The notes beneath the pieces were generated by a model. The model worked only from the letters and a program-made list of their open reading frames with translations. It made no database searches and had not been told where the DNA came from. From positions 1 through 64,000 of the forward strand of contig JALQPE010000228.1 in NCBI GenBank assembly GCA_030407315.1: a DNA stretch of 64,000 bases, written 5' to 3'. This DNA is from Asparagopsis taxiformis. Taxonomy: Eukaryota > Rhodophyta > Florideophyceae > Bonnemaisoniales > Bonnemaisoniaceae. The stretch's first letter is position 1. Each line of letters opens with the position of its first letter. Positions 1-11,344 of the stretch are shown piece by piece. A program made the translations under genes and the position numbers.

Positions 1-160
1 TGTAAGCATCCCGGGTAAACGGCTTCGGCTGTAAGCGTTGGGAGTTTCGTCCGTCTCCCACCCTGGGAAGGGTGAGTAGGGAAGTGTGGAGCCGGGAACA
101 TCGTACAACGATGGTTTGGACGACTGTTGACGGCTCTGGGGAAGCACTCTGCGTCGTGCA
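1..160. repeat. Right half of a nested-palindrome module, cut by window start
   Basis: The first 37 bases match the right outer arm seen at the end of the complete modules (GTAAG, CATCCC, GGTAAAC, GGCTTCGGCTGTAAGC). The following ~120 bases match the flank after other modules, for example around 22,950-23,070 and 63,775-63,890. The same flank occurs inverted at about 5,100-5,213. The modules at the two ends of the ParB/oxygenase gene therefore face each other. Confidence 0.7.
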
Positions 161-339
161 AGCCTGGTTTGCGCTGGCTGCACTACCTGGTATTGAACGG
201 TTCTGTGCGCAAAGTTTACTCATGAGGAGGTAGGGTGTTGTGTACCACACCAACCATAGTTACTAACATTTGCAGTGTACCTCTAGTGATGTAATTATTA
301 TTCTAGTTTCTAAGTATACAATGATATTAAGTAAGTCAG

Positions 340-571
340 ATGTGCACAGAGCATGGTCTAAGCCTAGCACGGTAGAGAAAGATGGAAGAAAGATTGAAGG
401 GTAGGCATGCAGAAGTATGAAGGCAGCAGTATGTGTAGACTATGGCAGTGGTAAGAAAATATTTCATGCACCAAGGGTGGGCAGAGTGACATTAGAGAGG
501 TGGTGTGTAGGGGGAAGGTAGGTGGATATGAGGAGGACAACAGAGAATGAAGCGAGGGTTGAGACCAACGG
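340..571. repeat. Spacer repeat preceding a palindrome module
   Basis: The text from 'taagcctagcacgg' onward recurs at 22,467-22,674 and 63,355-63,562, with more diverged versions near 23,430 and 24,470. It is a non-coding repeat always found just before a palindrome module. Positions 160-340 hold nothing I recognise. Confidence 0.65.
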
Positions 572-893
572 CTTACAGATGGAGCAGTTTACCAGGGATG
601 CTTACAGCAAAGTCATCGTTACGATGACTTTGCTGTAAGGAAAGGTTTCATTACAGTGGCCATGATTTCTTTACCCGGTAAAAAAATTCCTGGCCGCTGT
701 AATGAAAACGTTTTCTTACAGCAAAGTCATCGTACGATGACTTTGCTGTCAGGAAACAAAACATTACAGTGGCCATGATTTCTTTACCCGGTAAAAAATT
801 CCTGGCCTCTGTAATGAAACGTTTCCTTACAGCAAAGTCATCGTAACGATGGCTTTGCTGTAAGGATCCTTGGTAAACTGCCTGAGCTGTAAT
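572..893. repeat. Nested-palindrome module 1
   Basis: Three near-perfect palindromes at 601-639, 715-752 and 826-864 share the arm CTTACAGCAAAGTCATCGT. Each pair is separated by a second hairpin with CATTACAG-GGCC arms around TTTACCCGGTAAA. The whole unit is enclosed by outer inverted arms (CTTACAG...GTTTACCAGGGATG and its complement). It lies 200 bp upstream of the ParB/oxygenase gene. Its regular build suggests transposase or other protein binding sites, or cruciform-forming termini; that is inference. Confidence 0.8.
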
Positions 894-1097
894 TGTCGTA
901 CAACGAAAAGTGATGTGGAAGGTTCGGATTGGTCAACCGCTGAATATCATTACCAGGGTGTATACTAATAGGAATATGTCAGTTCTCTAAGTTTCGCCTA
1001 TCTTACTCAGCTTACGCAGCAAAACAGCTTGTCGTTCAGATCTTCTTCTCTCTTTCTCAATCTTTCACTCTTCGTTTGTCAATCACTCACCAAAGCA

Positions 1098-4000
1098 ATG
1101 GCTCAACAATCCCCCAACGCTTTCGACCGCCAGGTGCGCTCTGCCAGCCGCCGTGACAACGATTCTCCCACTCCTTCTCCCTCTCCTTCTCCCTCTCCTT
1201 CTCCTTCTCTGGCCCCCCCTGTCCCCATGGACGTTTGCGAAGCTGCTGCAGCGCTGACCCAGCTCAGCCCAGCACCTAAGCCCGTCCCCTCCCCCCCTTC
1301 CGCTTCCGATCCCGCGGTTGTCCCGACAATCGACGCTGGCGTTCCCGCAACTCCGCTTCCGGCTCAATCTGCCGAAGCGGCGCCAGCCGTCGAGGGATCT
1401 GGTGCTCCTCTGCCTAGCTCGCCTGCTCCGGACATGATCATCGCGTCCGGCAGCGACTTGGCAGAGGATGCGGAGAAGGTCGATGATCACAACGCTCGTG
1501 ACATCGTACCGAACAAGCCTCTCCGCAGCACCAGGCTGGCCTACCCTGGCACAGTGCCCATCCCGGTGGATGTGGACTACGACATAAGTCCGGAGAGCTG
1601 CCGAAACATTCCAGTCTTCATTTCCCCCCTGGATGTTTCTCCTCCGGCAGTCGTGTCCAGGGTGGTCAGGCCGCATCGCGTTGATGAGTTGAAGAAAACG
1701 TTTCTCACTCAGGGATTTTCCGTGATTGCTTCACGCGTGTCCGTCTGCGAGGTGATTGATTCCAATGCAAAAGTACGACTGCAATATGTCGATGGATCTC
1801 ACCGAGTGACCGCGTTGAAGGCCATTCTCGAGTCGGCTGGACCTGCTCCTGCGAAGGACAGTCCAGAGTGGGAGGAGTTTGTCAAGTCTGACATCTACCG
1901 TCGATTTGGAACTATTCCAGTCGACTTTCTCCTCCCACCGACTCGGCTTGGCCGGGATGTCTTCTGCTCCGAAGAAGTACTCCCGCTTTCACGGCTGATG
2001 AACTTCCACACCCACAATGTCAGCGAGGTAACAGTTGCTGACAATGTGTGCTCTGTGATGGAGTTCATCAATATCCACCGCCTGGGAAAGAAGAAGATCG
2101 AGCCGACCGTTCAATACATAAAGAACGGAAAGCGCTGAGCTGGATTCGTCCGAGACAGCTCATGCGCTACGTCTCGATCGCCCGAGGTTCAAGACCATTG
2201 AAAGCCCTGCTTTCAAGTACTGGTCGAGCATCCCGAACAGGCCGGAGTTCGTGCAGTTCTCTTCGACCGAGGATCTGGCTGGTTGTACGGTGAACTTGTT
2301 GTTCAATGGGTCGTTCAGGAGTGCTCCGGATGTGCAGAAGTGTTTCATCCTGGAGATGACGGCGCGCTACACTTGTAGCCGTCGGTCGGCCGGGCTGAAA
2401 CCGTACTCGGTTGGTACCATTGGGCAGGAATGGATTGCTGGTTTGTTGGAAATCTTCGGGTACGTGAAGGAGGTGGCCGAGTACTGGAACGTGTCGGATG
2501 TGTTGAGGATGCTGGATGGGTCAATTCCCAGCGTGGGTGACCCGAGCAAGAGCTTCGACATTCGCTCGCGCGTTGTCGAAGTTCTTGCTCAGATGGTCCC
2601 CAAGAAGGGGTGCTGGGCAGACTTCCGTCCCAAGGAAGGCCCCCCCGATGGTTACAAGTCGGAGAACATTTTTCCCCGTAAGAAGTCTGTCTTCGGGAAG
2701 GACGCCAGGAAAATGCTCCTGCGCGTCACTGGGTACCGCGACATGATTATGCGGAAACGCTTTCACGCGATGTACCCAGACATCCCACATGCTGCGCTCC
2801 CAGCCACATGTGGTGATGATGCCCCCATCCCTTCCTCTTCCAATTCCTTGCCCATCCCTTCATCCTCCATTCCTTTGCCCCCACCACCTCAACTGGAATC
2901 TTCCAGCAATTCCGAGGTTGCCCCTGTTCCTGTCTCTACCCCTGCCGTGTCTGCATCCTCCCCTGCGGTGACCCGGTCAAGCCGACTGCGCGTGGTCCCC
3001 AGGATGGCAGCGAACGCTCTGGTCCAGTTTCCCACGCCGGGACTGGTACCCCCAACCGTCCTGTCCAAGCCGCGCAGGAGCAGGTCTCACCGGCTTCGCA
3101 GCCTGAGCCTGCGACTCCGGCTGCCGAGCAGCACCCTGCTGCTCCGGCCCCCGCTGTCGAAGCTTCCCGTTCTGCATCTGCTAGCAGTTCGGGAAGCTCC
3201 AGCGATGACAGTTTCGTCCCTTCACCATCCGGTGGGGTGGACAGAAGACGGTTGCGAGGATTTCGACGGAGGGCCCTACTCCCGAGAATGTGGTCGAGGG
3301 CAGCAGTGCGAAGGGCGGTGCAGATCCTGACGAAGATGTCATTGAAGTCAGTGATTCTGCACCGCCCGGAGTGGAAACTTCTGGGAGGAAAGTGATGCCC
3401 AGAAGGAGTACCCGCCTGCAAGCGAGTCGTTCCGGTCGTGGTGGAACGGCGGGTGGTGCTGTGGAGGTCGTCGAGCTGGAGAGCGCCCCCGAGGATGCGG
3501 GTGAAAACTCCATCCTCGGGAAGCGTAACTTGGAAGCCGCTTCTGCGACGCCCGAGCCTTCTACCAAAAAGAGAAGGCTCGGTGAGACTTCTCAAAGTCG
3601 TCGTCAAAGAAATCCAAGTCGGCTTCCCGAGGTCGCTCTCGGGAGCCGGTTCTCCAGTTCGACGACGCCCAGGAGAATCCCATTCCCGACAGTATCGTCG
3701 ATGAGAATGTGGCCGCCGTTCTCCCCAGCGCAATTGCGTCTGGCAGCCGGATGAAGTACTATATGGAAAGTACGACGGTGGAGACGGTTCGGGCGGAAAT
3801 GAGGGCGGCAGCATTCCAGGTAGCTGCATCGCCGGGTGCTGAGGATACGGTGGTGGAACAGGTACTTTGCGGTGAAGAAGGGCGTTGCTGGAAAACTTGG
3901 GGGTTATTGTTTGGAACGCTTGTTGGATCGTCCACGGCTGGTAGTGCGACGCATGAGTTGTTCGGTCACTTCGCTAGGCAGTTCCCGCTGGTTGAGGAGG

Positions 4001-4739
4001 TTGAAAAACCCTCCCAGCAGTCTGATTCTAACGATGACGACAGGGAGCCACAGGACGAGCCGCCAGCTTTCGCAAAGCCCGGCTTCGATCCTTCGCCGTG
4101 GCAGTTCATCCACAACGTGGGTGATGCGAAGGACCGCATCGATGGTGGTCGTGGGCGCCTCTCTCTGCCGCGGCGTGAGTTGTGCGACAAGTTGGAGGAG
4201 GGGAATTTGGAGATGTACAAGAACAAGTTGGTGGCAGAGCTTGCTCTTGGTGTTTGTGCGGAGTTCTTGAAGTTGGGAATGGAGGGTGAGGATCCTGTCT
4301 TCTTCCCGAAGACAGGATTGCGGCTGCTTCTTACAGCAGATGGGGCTGCGGACCAGGATGGGCACACGGACTTCAAGGTATCAACGAGTAGTGTTGGAGA
4401 CCTACCGAGTCTCCATCATATTTCATGATGTCGAGCGGAGCCGATGGGTTCTCTATAGTAGTTGCCCCTTATAGTCATGTATGCCTGGCCAATCCGGACG
4501 CCGATATGTGGAAGGTTCCCATTCATAGGCTTTTGGGTGCCACCCTATTCCGTATTGGTTGGTCGCGGTGACCTTTACCATTACGGGGTCGGCTTCAGCG
4601 CGGAGATCTTCCTGCGGGCGAAAAGTTAGTCTATGGCCTGCCCACGCGCGGCCACATCTACTTGAAGACGGAGAAGGACGTCCTCACGGACCACATCCAC
4701 ACCGTCGAATATTACAAGTACGATAGGAGCAATAGATAG
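1098..4739 (+). pseudogene. ParB-like / 2OG-Fe(II) oxygenase-like fusion, frameshifted
   Basis: The start ATG at 1098 is chosen because it follows a stretch of leader-like sequence and opens the Pro-rich N-terminus. Residues ~190-330 form a ParB/sulfiredoxin-like domain with the motif YVDGSHR. A Pro/Ser/Ala-rich linker with an NLS-like KKRRLGE follows, then an oxygenase-like domain with HTD (near 4,365) and a distal His in RGDLYHYGVG (near 4,590). The domain matches the intact gene at 13,809. Reading it through needs about six frame changes, near 2,115, 3,000-3,090, 3,240, 3,590, 4,380-4,440 and 4,535. At 3,590 one base is missing relative to the copy at 19,540, and at 4,535 one is extra. It is most simply a recent pseudogene, although sequence errors could explain part. 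It is bracketed by palindrome modules at 572-893 and 5,214-5,450, which suggests mobile cargo. Confidence 0.7.
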
Positions 4740-5213
4740 CATATCAGAAGTATTAAAACCTATACTACTGTTCCCTGCTATAAAGTTCTGTCTTTCTCAT
4801 CTCAACATTGTTACCTTAGCCCACTTTTCAATTCTCATCTATACATCTGTCCTTCATCTCATAGTTTAGTGCTACTCAGCAGATTGCTTGCTACTTTTTA
4901 ATATTAGTCTACAACGTTGTATGATTTTACTAGCTAGGCCGTAGGGGGAGACTAGTTTCAACCCTTGACAACGCGCAGATTTCGACTACGAGAGCCGTCA
5001 CTGTGATAAATTATTGGTAGAATTTTCGTCTATCTTCCCACCTACACTAGGCTACCTATATATATACAGGGTATACCTGAACAGAGACCACGTGAGGTAA
5101 AATACTCCTGAGAGCTGCTCACAGCCGTACAGACCTTTGCTGAGCAATTTTCCCGACTTCACACTTCGCTTCTTACCTTTACCAAGATGGGAGAAGGACG
5201 AAACTCCCTGCTG
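4740..5213. other. 3' flank of ParB/oxygenase gene, conserved in copies
   Basis: No coding region is seen. The stretch from 4,740 to about 4,960 matches 20,709-20,930 and 61,568-61,790. The last ~110 bp is the inverted version of the module flank at 1-160. It looks like the downstream end of the repeated cargo unit. Confidence 0.6.
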
Positions 5214-5450
5214 CTTACAGCCGAAGCCGTTTACCAGGGTTCCTTACAGCAAAGTCATCGTTACGATGACTTTGCTGTAAGAAAGGAAAACATTACAGCA
5301 GCCACGATTTCTTTACCGGGTAAAAAATCAGCAAGAAATTTTACCGGGTAAAAAAAGTTGTGGCCGCTGTAATGAAACGTTTTCTTACAGCAAAGTCATC
5401 GTAACGATGACTTTGCTGTCAGCATCCCCGGTAAACGGCCCGCACTGTAA
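5214..5450. repeat. Nested-palindrome module 2
   Basis: Two palindromes with CTTACAGCAAAGTCATCGT arms at 5,243-5,281 and 5,384-5,422 surround a hairpin region containing two TTTACCGGGTAAAAAA blocks. Outer inverted arms (CTTACAGCCGAAGCCGTTTACC and its partner) close the unit. It ends the ParB/oxygenase cargo unit on its 3' side. Positions 5,451-5,726 hold no recognisable gene and form the 3' flank of the next gene. Confidence 0.8.
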
Positions 5451-5726
5451 TGGGGTGACTGCTTCTCCTACATCGCTCTGTTACTGGTGTTCTACATGCT
5501 GCGTTGCTACACAATTTCGCACTCACATCTTTCTAGTTTCTCTCCTTTTCGTATCCATAGGTATAGCAGTAGAAAAGTGGATAGTTTGCACTCCAGGCCG
5601 CAGATGCCTTCCTGCAGTCATGTCACGATTGTTGTAGTGTAGTCTATAATATCTAGCGCTCTTGGAAGATGATGCACAGTCTATTGTCTCTGTCAATGCG
5701 TGTTTACTCAAATCTATCAAAGTAGC

Positions 5727-8700
5727 TCAGTTAGCTGGCCAATATTTTCTACCATAGTCAGCAAATATCTCCTCATCAGCTTCAACGTCTCTGGTCAGAA
5801 CGACCTTGACAGCATGGGGATTCTTGATATTTGAAGCAAAGTCCGGTTTGTCTATGGCATCGCCTTGTCGAAACTCGGCTGACTGTGTTCGACTCACCTC
5901 GGTCGCTTTCTCCGTTCCGTCAATGACCCGACAATCATTGAGGTAGCTGGTACAATTATAGACCGCTGGAACGAGCCAGACCTTCCGAACAGGTGCACCC
6001 CTCCCTATGTACGTGGTTTCCAATTCCATGTTGTAGTCCTGGAACCTCTCTCCTGTGCACCCAAATCCTTCCGGGCCGTACATCACTGATCTCTGCGGTT
6101 CCGAGTCTCGAATCTTCGCATAGAAAATCGTCCCGTTGTACCAGCCAATGACCGTCCCCTTCTTCAGTTTCTTCGCCGCGAATACGCCAAACCCACCACC
6201 TCTTACCTCCGATTGCGAAACATAGACACCGTAGAATGCGGCATCAGCAGCCAGAATCGCGTCCGGGTCTATGCTCCAAAACGAGTGCATGTCCTCGGCC
6301 GGCCACTGGTCCATAGGCACCCCGCTCAATCTGTGAAGCATAGACCCGTCCTTCTTCATTGACGCAACGAACACAAGCAGATGGTTCGGCAATGCTGTCA
6401 CAGCAGGTAAACCTTCTGGTGCATCTGAGATGTGCTTCTGACGAAGCCTTGGAGCTTTTCCTGTGACCGGTACCGACTCGTCCCCAAGAATACTCTCCAC
6501 CTCACGCTGCAAGATCCCCCCATATCGCCCGGCTTTCACCTCACTGACGAAAGCATGCAGTATCCACTCCTGCGATGCATCGTGGCACCTTTTTTCCTTC
6601 TCACACCCAATGAACCGACGATACGTACCATCCCTCAACGTCATACACGCTATGGCTGTGCTGTATGTTCCCGAGAAGAAATCCATCACGATATCGTTCT
6701 GCTTCGAAAATCGTTCCAGAAGCTCACGAAGAGTGGTCAACGCCTTCTGCTCATGGCGCAGTCGGTTGTTCTGCCCATCGTATTGAGCTTCACCAGCCGA
6801 CAACCTCGGAACGTTGTCAATCGCGTTGGTGAACCCAGGGTGCCTCGATATGTCCGGATTGTGCAACCTGTAATCCACCATATCGTATGCAGCCATACCC
6901 TTCCCCCGCTTATACGCATGGATAACGAAATCGTGCATATTATGCAGTGTGCACGTTTTCGTCGATGGATTGGACGTAAAGCTGTGTGGTCGGCGAGATA
7001 GCACGACTGGAACACTGTCCACAATCATCTTGCCAGGCTCGGCATTTCTGATTGCATCCATCCATGCCACGAGTTGGCGCACGCTGGAATAGATTAGAGC
7101 ATGACCGCCAGGCCGAAGAACTCGAACTATTTCACACGCAACACTCGCCAACTCTTCCGGCTCCAGAATATCGTACTCCGAGTTTTCTCTGCCGCCTTCC
7201 CGCCTCGTGTTGAATGGAGGATCAGTGAGCACAAGCTGAACACTGTCCTCCAACACGCCATCTTCCAGGAAACTAATTTTGTCCTCCACCTCTTTGGCTA
7301 CATCAGTGGCGTCACAATTCACAGTGTGAATGTAACGCCCCATCACAGCTTCCAGCTTGGTGACATATTCCGGCTTGGATTCCTTTCCGACGTCAACGAG
7401 CGGTGCTTCTGTAGGCGATACAGTGTCAACCTCCATAGCGTCATCCTCGGCCGCACCTTCTCTTGTTGCTGTTTCGCTAGCAACCGCCGCATTATCGTCC
7501 TCTCCACCACCGCGCTCCAGCCTAGCCTTCTTCCTCTGTGGCTCCAGACTATCCTCTTCTATATCCTCGCTGCCATTGTTTGGCACTGCTGCGGATATTT
7601 CCATCTGCGCAGGTGCACCTTCAAGGATGCCAGGCTCGGGCGTATCCTCAAGACTGTGCAACTCATCCATGGTCAGAGGAAGCTTTCGTTGCTCTCGGGT
7701 TCGCAATAACCAAGCCTTCAGCCTCCTCTGACCATCCAGGGCATGAGACGTGTTCAACTTGGCTCGCATGAACGAGTTCAAGCCGAACTTGTCAGGAGTG
7801 TCGAAAAGCAAGGCTCGAAGTCTCTGCATCAGCTGACCACGCTCGGCGAACACATTCACCTCAGTGACACATTGGCGTATCGACAGCAGGAAGGCGCTTG
7901 TCAATGATCGCAGCCTTGCATCCACAGCCACTGGAAGGTCGGCACAGAACCCGTTTTCACTGTCTACAGTTTTCGGGACAATGGTCAGGTTTTTCCGATG
8001 CTCCTCGACCGCGCAGCCATCAGACCGATTCGGGAGTGACCTGAAGCAAAGGCTCGCAGGATCGAATACCATGAACGGCCAGCACATCGATTCAACATCC
8101 TCATACCCCAACACTCTTGCCCCGGTATCCCACGCAGCTAACACACGGTCGACAACAAATCCAAGCTGGTTGGCTTGCGCACTGGATGTTGCAATTCCAA
8201 CCATTCCACCACCACCAATGGCCCCGGATGTGGCTCTGGCCCGCCTAGATGGCACACTGCCCATCTCCTTACTGCGAATAGCCAAGATACACTGGCACAT
8301 CATAACCATCAGCCTCCTGAACCGCTTCTGGCTAGCCTGCAAAGAATCTTGCATGTCGGATGTAGCGCCGTCTAGAAAGTACCTGCTCGAAAGCAGTTCG
8401 CGGTTCAGTGGAGAGGACAATTCTCCGCGGGGTGTCTTGCCAAACATTTCGACGGCACGAGAACTAGTCACCCCCACCTGTTTCGGAAACTCAACCATCC
8501 TCGGAGAATCACCCATCTCTGCATTGAGTCCCCATGCATGACAAAACATTTGCCACAGACGCAAATCAATCGCACTCGAATCTTCTGCTCGGTGATACGG
8601 CCGAAGCACAGCCAGGATAGACATGCATGAGCTGTACTGCGGTTTACCACTCAGGCTTGAAGCAATTTGGCCGCTTGGATCGCAGGATTTGATCCAGCCC

Positions 8701-9203
8701 AACACATCGGCCATCCTCACAGACGAAATATGAGCGTACTTGTCCTTTCCGTTTTGGACCCAGTACTCGTCTCTGAGATCAACGGCGATCATCAGATACT
8801 CAACAAACATCATGCGCCTTTGCAGGCCTGCAATGTCGTTGGATGTCGTCGCTCTCACACGGTCCAGCACAACAGCAGTACTGCTGTTGGTGTCCGCCAC
8901 GATAGACTCTTCTCGCATAGGAATCGTAACGCCAGGAGGAAAGACGCCCTTCTCCATTCCACGTACAATTGCCATGCAGCGGTGCGCTCCATCCAATATC
9001 TCCAGAACGCCTTCTCGAAACCTGCCAGTCACGGGATGAGCTGTGTCATAACCGCTGTTGCGAATGCTCTCCATGAGCGCTTCCACATGACTTGCATCAA
9101 CATCGCGAATCGATACGAATTTGCTGACTTGATTGGGGTCGATGAACACCCATCCGTCGTGCTTTTCACCGTGATTGTGGAACGTTCCTTCCATGGCGAA
9201 CAA
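5727..9203 (-). CDS. Module A: ParB-like / beta-class DNA methyltransferase / SET protein
   Basis: One uninterrupted frame of 1,158 residues. Residues ~18-110 are ParB-like, with LEILDGAHRCMAI around 67-79. An NLS-like PQRKKARLE lies at 555-563. The methyltransferase has motif IV as VLTDPPFNT (DPPF 661-664) followed much later by the AdoMet motif as MDFFSGTYSTA (843-846). That IV-before-I order is typical of beta-class N6-adenine/N4-cytosine DNA methylases. Residues ~990-1,152 resemble a SET domain: GGGFGVFAA, KKGTVIGWYNG, a YLND segment and EEIFADYG near the end. ParB-methylase fusions are known in phages and bacterial mobile elements; joining a SET lysine methyltransferase is unusual. The gene is divergent from the WWxA protein at 9,708. 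Target base and histone target are unknown. The family call is firm for the methylase, good for SET and moderate for ParB. Confidence 0.88.
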   Translation of the reverse strand: MFAMEGTFHNHGEKHDGWVFIDPNQVSKFVSIRDVDASHVEALMESIRNSGYDTAHPVTGRFREGVLEILDGAHRCMAIVRGMEKGVFPPGVTIPMREESIVADTNSSTAVVLDRVRATTSNDIAGLQRRMMFVEYLMIAVDLRDEYWVQNGKDKYAHISSVRMADVLGWIKSCDPSGQIASSLSGKPQYSSCMSILAVLRPYHRAEDSSAIDLRLWQMFCHAWGLNAEMGDSPRMVEFPKQVGVTSSRAVEMFGKTPRGELSSPLNRELLSSRYFLDGATSDMQDSLQASQKRFRRLMVMMCQCILAIRSKEMGSVPSRRARATSGAIGGGGMVGIATSSAQANQLGFVVDRVLAAWDTGARVLGYEDVESMCWPFMVFDPASLCFRSLPNRSDGCAVEEHRKNLTIVPKTVDSENGFCADLPVAVDARLRSLTSAFLLSIRQCVTEVNVFAERGQLMQRLRALLFDTPDKFGLNSFMRAKLNTSHALDGQRRLKAWLLRTREQRKLPLTMDELHSLEDTPEPGILEGAPAQMEISAAVPNNGSEDIEEDSLEPQRKKARLERGGGEDDNAAVASETATREGAAEDDAMEVDTVSPTEAPLVDVGKESKPEYVTKLEAVMGRYIHTVNCDATDVAKEVEDKISFLEDGVLEDSVQLVLTDPPFNTRREGGRENSEYDILEPEELASVACEIVRVLRPGGHALIYSSVRQLVAWMDAIRNAEPGKMIVDSVPVVLSRRPHSFTSNPSTKTCTLHNMHDFVIHAYKRGKGMAAYDMVDYRLHNPDISRHPGFTNAIDNVPRLSAGEAQYDGQNNRLRHEQKALTTLRELLERFSKQNDIVMDFFSGTYSTAIACMTLRDGTYRRFIGCEKEKRCHDASQEWILHAFVSEVKAGRYGGILQREVESILGDESVPVTGKAPRLRQKHISDAPEGLPAVTALPNHLLVFVASMKKDGSMLHRLSGVPMDQWPAEDMHSFWSIDPDAILAADAAFYGVYVSQSEVRGGGFGVFAAKKLKKGTVIGWYNGTIFYAKIRDSEPQRSVMYGPEGFGCTGERFQDYNMELETTYIGRGAPVRKVWLVPAVYNCTSYLNDCRVIDGTEKATEVSRTQSAEFRQGDAIDKPDFASNIKNPHAVKVVLTRDVEADEEIFADYGRKYWPAN

Positions 9204-9707
9204 AGGTAGAGTTTTTAAGAAAGGGATAGTTGGTTGCTGCTTGACCAGGGTGGCGCAAAGCAGAAGTTGGTTGTTTAAAACAAAGTGTCAGCGAGTGGTA
9301 GCACTTCGGTGGCTGTTTCCTTTCCACCCCTGTCCGAACCTTTACAAGATAACTACATCGACTGTTAGCTCAATAATCAATGTAATACTAAAGTAATACT
9401 CAAAATATTTTTCCATGCAATTTATTGGGCCCCGTAACATCTCTAAGCGTATCTTTGTAGTCCAATCGTATGCATCCGACATTCACTTCTAGAACGATTA
9501 TTCACATCAAATTTTATGCTGCAATCAGTTCATGGCAGACATCATCCACACTGACGTGTCAATTTTGTCAATTGTCCATTCTATTTCTACACCACCTAAA
9601 CATCTCTTCTGGACCTTTCCAATCCTCCTAGTATATACTACTCTTTAGCAGAAGGTAACGGTTAGGCTTTCACTAATACAACAATTCTATCCCATAGCTA
9701 TCCCAAC
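9204..9707. promoter_or_regulatory. Shared divergent upstream region of module A
   Basis: This 504-bp AT-rich gap separates two head-to-head genes, so it must hold both promoters. A TATATACT stretch near 9,632 lies ~75 bp before the ATG at 9,708 and could act as a TATA element for the plus-strand gene. No repeat family of the window occurs here. Confidence 0.35.
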
Positions 9708-11069
9708 ATGCTTCCTCTCGCTCCAAACGACGTTATAGAAGTTCAATGGGAACTTCGGCCGTTTGGGAGGAAACGAAAAATTGTGTGGTGGTCTGCAATC
9801 GTCAAGGAAATTACTCAGGTCAAGACTGAAACAGACCCATTCCTCCATGCATTGCTCGAATACAAAGCTGAATATGGTTTCGACTCTACCCTTTCTCAAG
9901 TCAAGATTTCAGATCGTAACGAGCTCGTCGACAAGGATTCCGGAAGGGTTCTCCCGTGGCGAAGTGGTGAGCTTCGCAGTATGGACTCACCTGCATCCCC
10001 AGCAGAGAGAGACCCGGACTACGGCATTGACCACACTCGCCACCGCCACCGCGGCATCCTTCAAGATTGCACTGCGGATCAAATGAAGAAGACCATAGCA
10101 GAAATGCTGGCAAGATTGGAAAAGCTGGAGTCAGCTGCCAAACATCCTCTTCCCCCTCCATTCGATTCCAACAGCTCCATGACCTCCTCTGCTCTGACTG
10201 TATGTAGCATTCTGTTTCAGAAGCTTGGTGTGTACACGGACAAGCCCCTCTCCCTCCGGATGACAAAATCCGAGCACTCCAGGGGAATGCGACAAACATC
10301 GCAAGAAGAAATCAGAGTACAGGCTGACTGCTCCCTTGCTCAATTCCGCACTATTGCCATTCAATGCAAGGCGAAAGAGAATCGTGACGTTCTCTTCCAG
10401 CCGTCCTTTGAGGACATCACCTTTCCCTCTGGAAATGAGTCGGATCTTTCCATCATTTTCCCCACCTTTCAGGCACTATGTGACTCCATAGGTACCTCGC
10501 AACACGGGTTCCAGAAAATATTGGTGAAGAGCAGGGCGGAACGCGATGGAGGCAGCTCATCGATTGTCCGAATTTTAGGAAATCTAGTCGACGTTGATTG
10601 CTCTCATGATGCTCCTTCTTCCGCATTTCTCGTCGGCTCATCTGCTTACGTCCTGTCCAGCCCAGACCAACGTATGACAGTTCTTTGCAGAGACTCCTAC
10701 GAGTTTGACCACGTCAACAATACATTTTTACATCCCCTATGTCTTAGCCAACTATCACAGTCTAGCATCGTGGACTCTTTCCACCTACGTGATAAGGCTA
10801 CTGTTACTTATGGAGCAACGTTTTCGTTACTGTGGAGACGTATTCAGCGCCGAGCTTGTTACAGCACTTTCCAGCCTCTATCAACCGCAGAGACGTTTGG
10901 TACACTACATCTACGCTTACCTTGCTGTATTTTCAGTGGTACTACTATATGCCAGGAGCTTGAAGACATTGGCTATGAGGCTATCTCTCGTCTTGGCTTC
11001 AATGCGGATTCAGACACTACCCACCCACCCTCTCCTCCACCTGCCACCTGCAGTCCGGAGCAAAAATGA
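9708..11069 (+). CDS. Module A: WWxA (Tudor/Agenet-like) putative reader protein
   Basis: 453 residues in one frame. Residues ~5-85 form a small beta-rich domain with the signature IVWWSAIV (WW 27-28), followed by an LLEYKAEYGF segment. This resembles Tudor/Agenet or chromo-like modules, though I cannot assign a named family. A short amphipathic, probably coiled-coil stretch lies at ~119-140. The C-terminal half has no known fold but is shared with the protein at 38,674-40,368: compare VRILGNLVDV with LRLFGTILCS and GTLHLRLPCCIFSG with GTLRVHMPYVIFRG. A role reading a histone or DNA mark set by its divergent partner is inference. It converges tail-to-tail with the coiled-coil gene at 11,345. 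Confidence 0.75.
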   Translation: MLPLAPNDVIEVQWELRPFGRKRKIVWWSAIVKEITQVKTETDPFLHALLEYKAEYGFDSTLSQVKISDRNELVDKDSGRVLPWRSGELRSMDSPASPAERDPDYGIDHTRHRHRGILQDCTADQMKKTIAEMLARLEKLESAAKHPLPPPFDSNSSMTSSALTVCSILFQKLGVYTDKPLSLRMTKSEHSRGMRQTSQEEIRVQADCSLAQFRTIAIQCKAKENRDVLFQPSFEDITFPSGNESDLSIIFPTFQALCDSIGTSQHGFQKILVKSRAERDGGSSSIVRILGNLVDVDCSHDAPSSAFLVGSSAYVLSSPDQRMTVLCRDSYEFDHVNNTFLHPLCLSQLSQSSIVDSFHLRDKATVTYGATFSLLWRRIQRRACYSTFQPLSTAETFGTLHLRLPCCIFSGTTICQELEDIGYEAISRLGFNADSDTTHPPSPPPATCSPEQK

Positions 11070-11344
11070 TAAAGCACACCTATCCGTAGTTATCCTGTTC
11101 CTGGGTATTCCATTCTAGAGCTCCTGTGGCCATCAATTTCTAGTAAAGACGGATACCCTCGCCCCTTCCTACTTCGACTATTCCACTACCTGTCTCTGCG
11201 CTTTTCCTTCGACTTGACACTATCGTCTGACTGGTTTCCTGATGTCTCGCATCTATCTACTTCCATCTATTACAAAATTCACCTCAACAGAAATTTTATT
11301 TCTTCATTCTTCGTCTACTACACCGAAACTGGTTTCATCCGATA

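Noticed and set aside
1083..1676. 197-residue minus-strand ORF over the ParB gene
   Set aside because: Low-complexity Arg/Gly shadow of the Pro/Ser-rich coding strand; no family features.
7101..8541. Plus-strand ORFs of 202 and 225 residues inside the module A methylase gene
   Set aside because: Antisense shadows of a frame with clear ParB, methylase and SET motifs.
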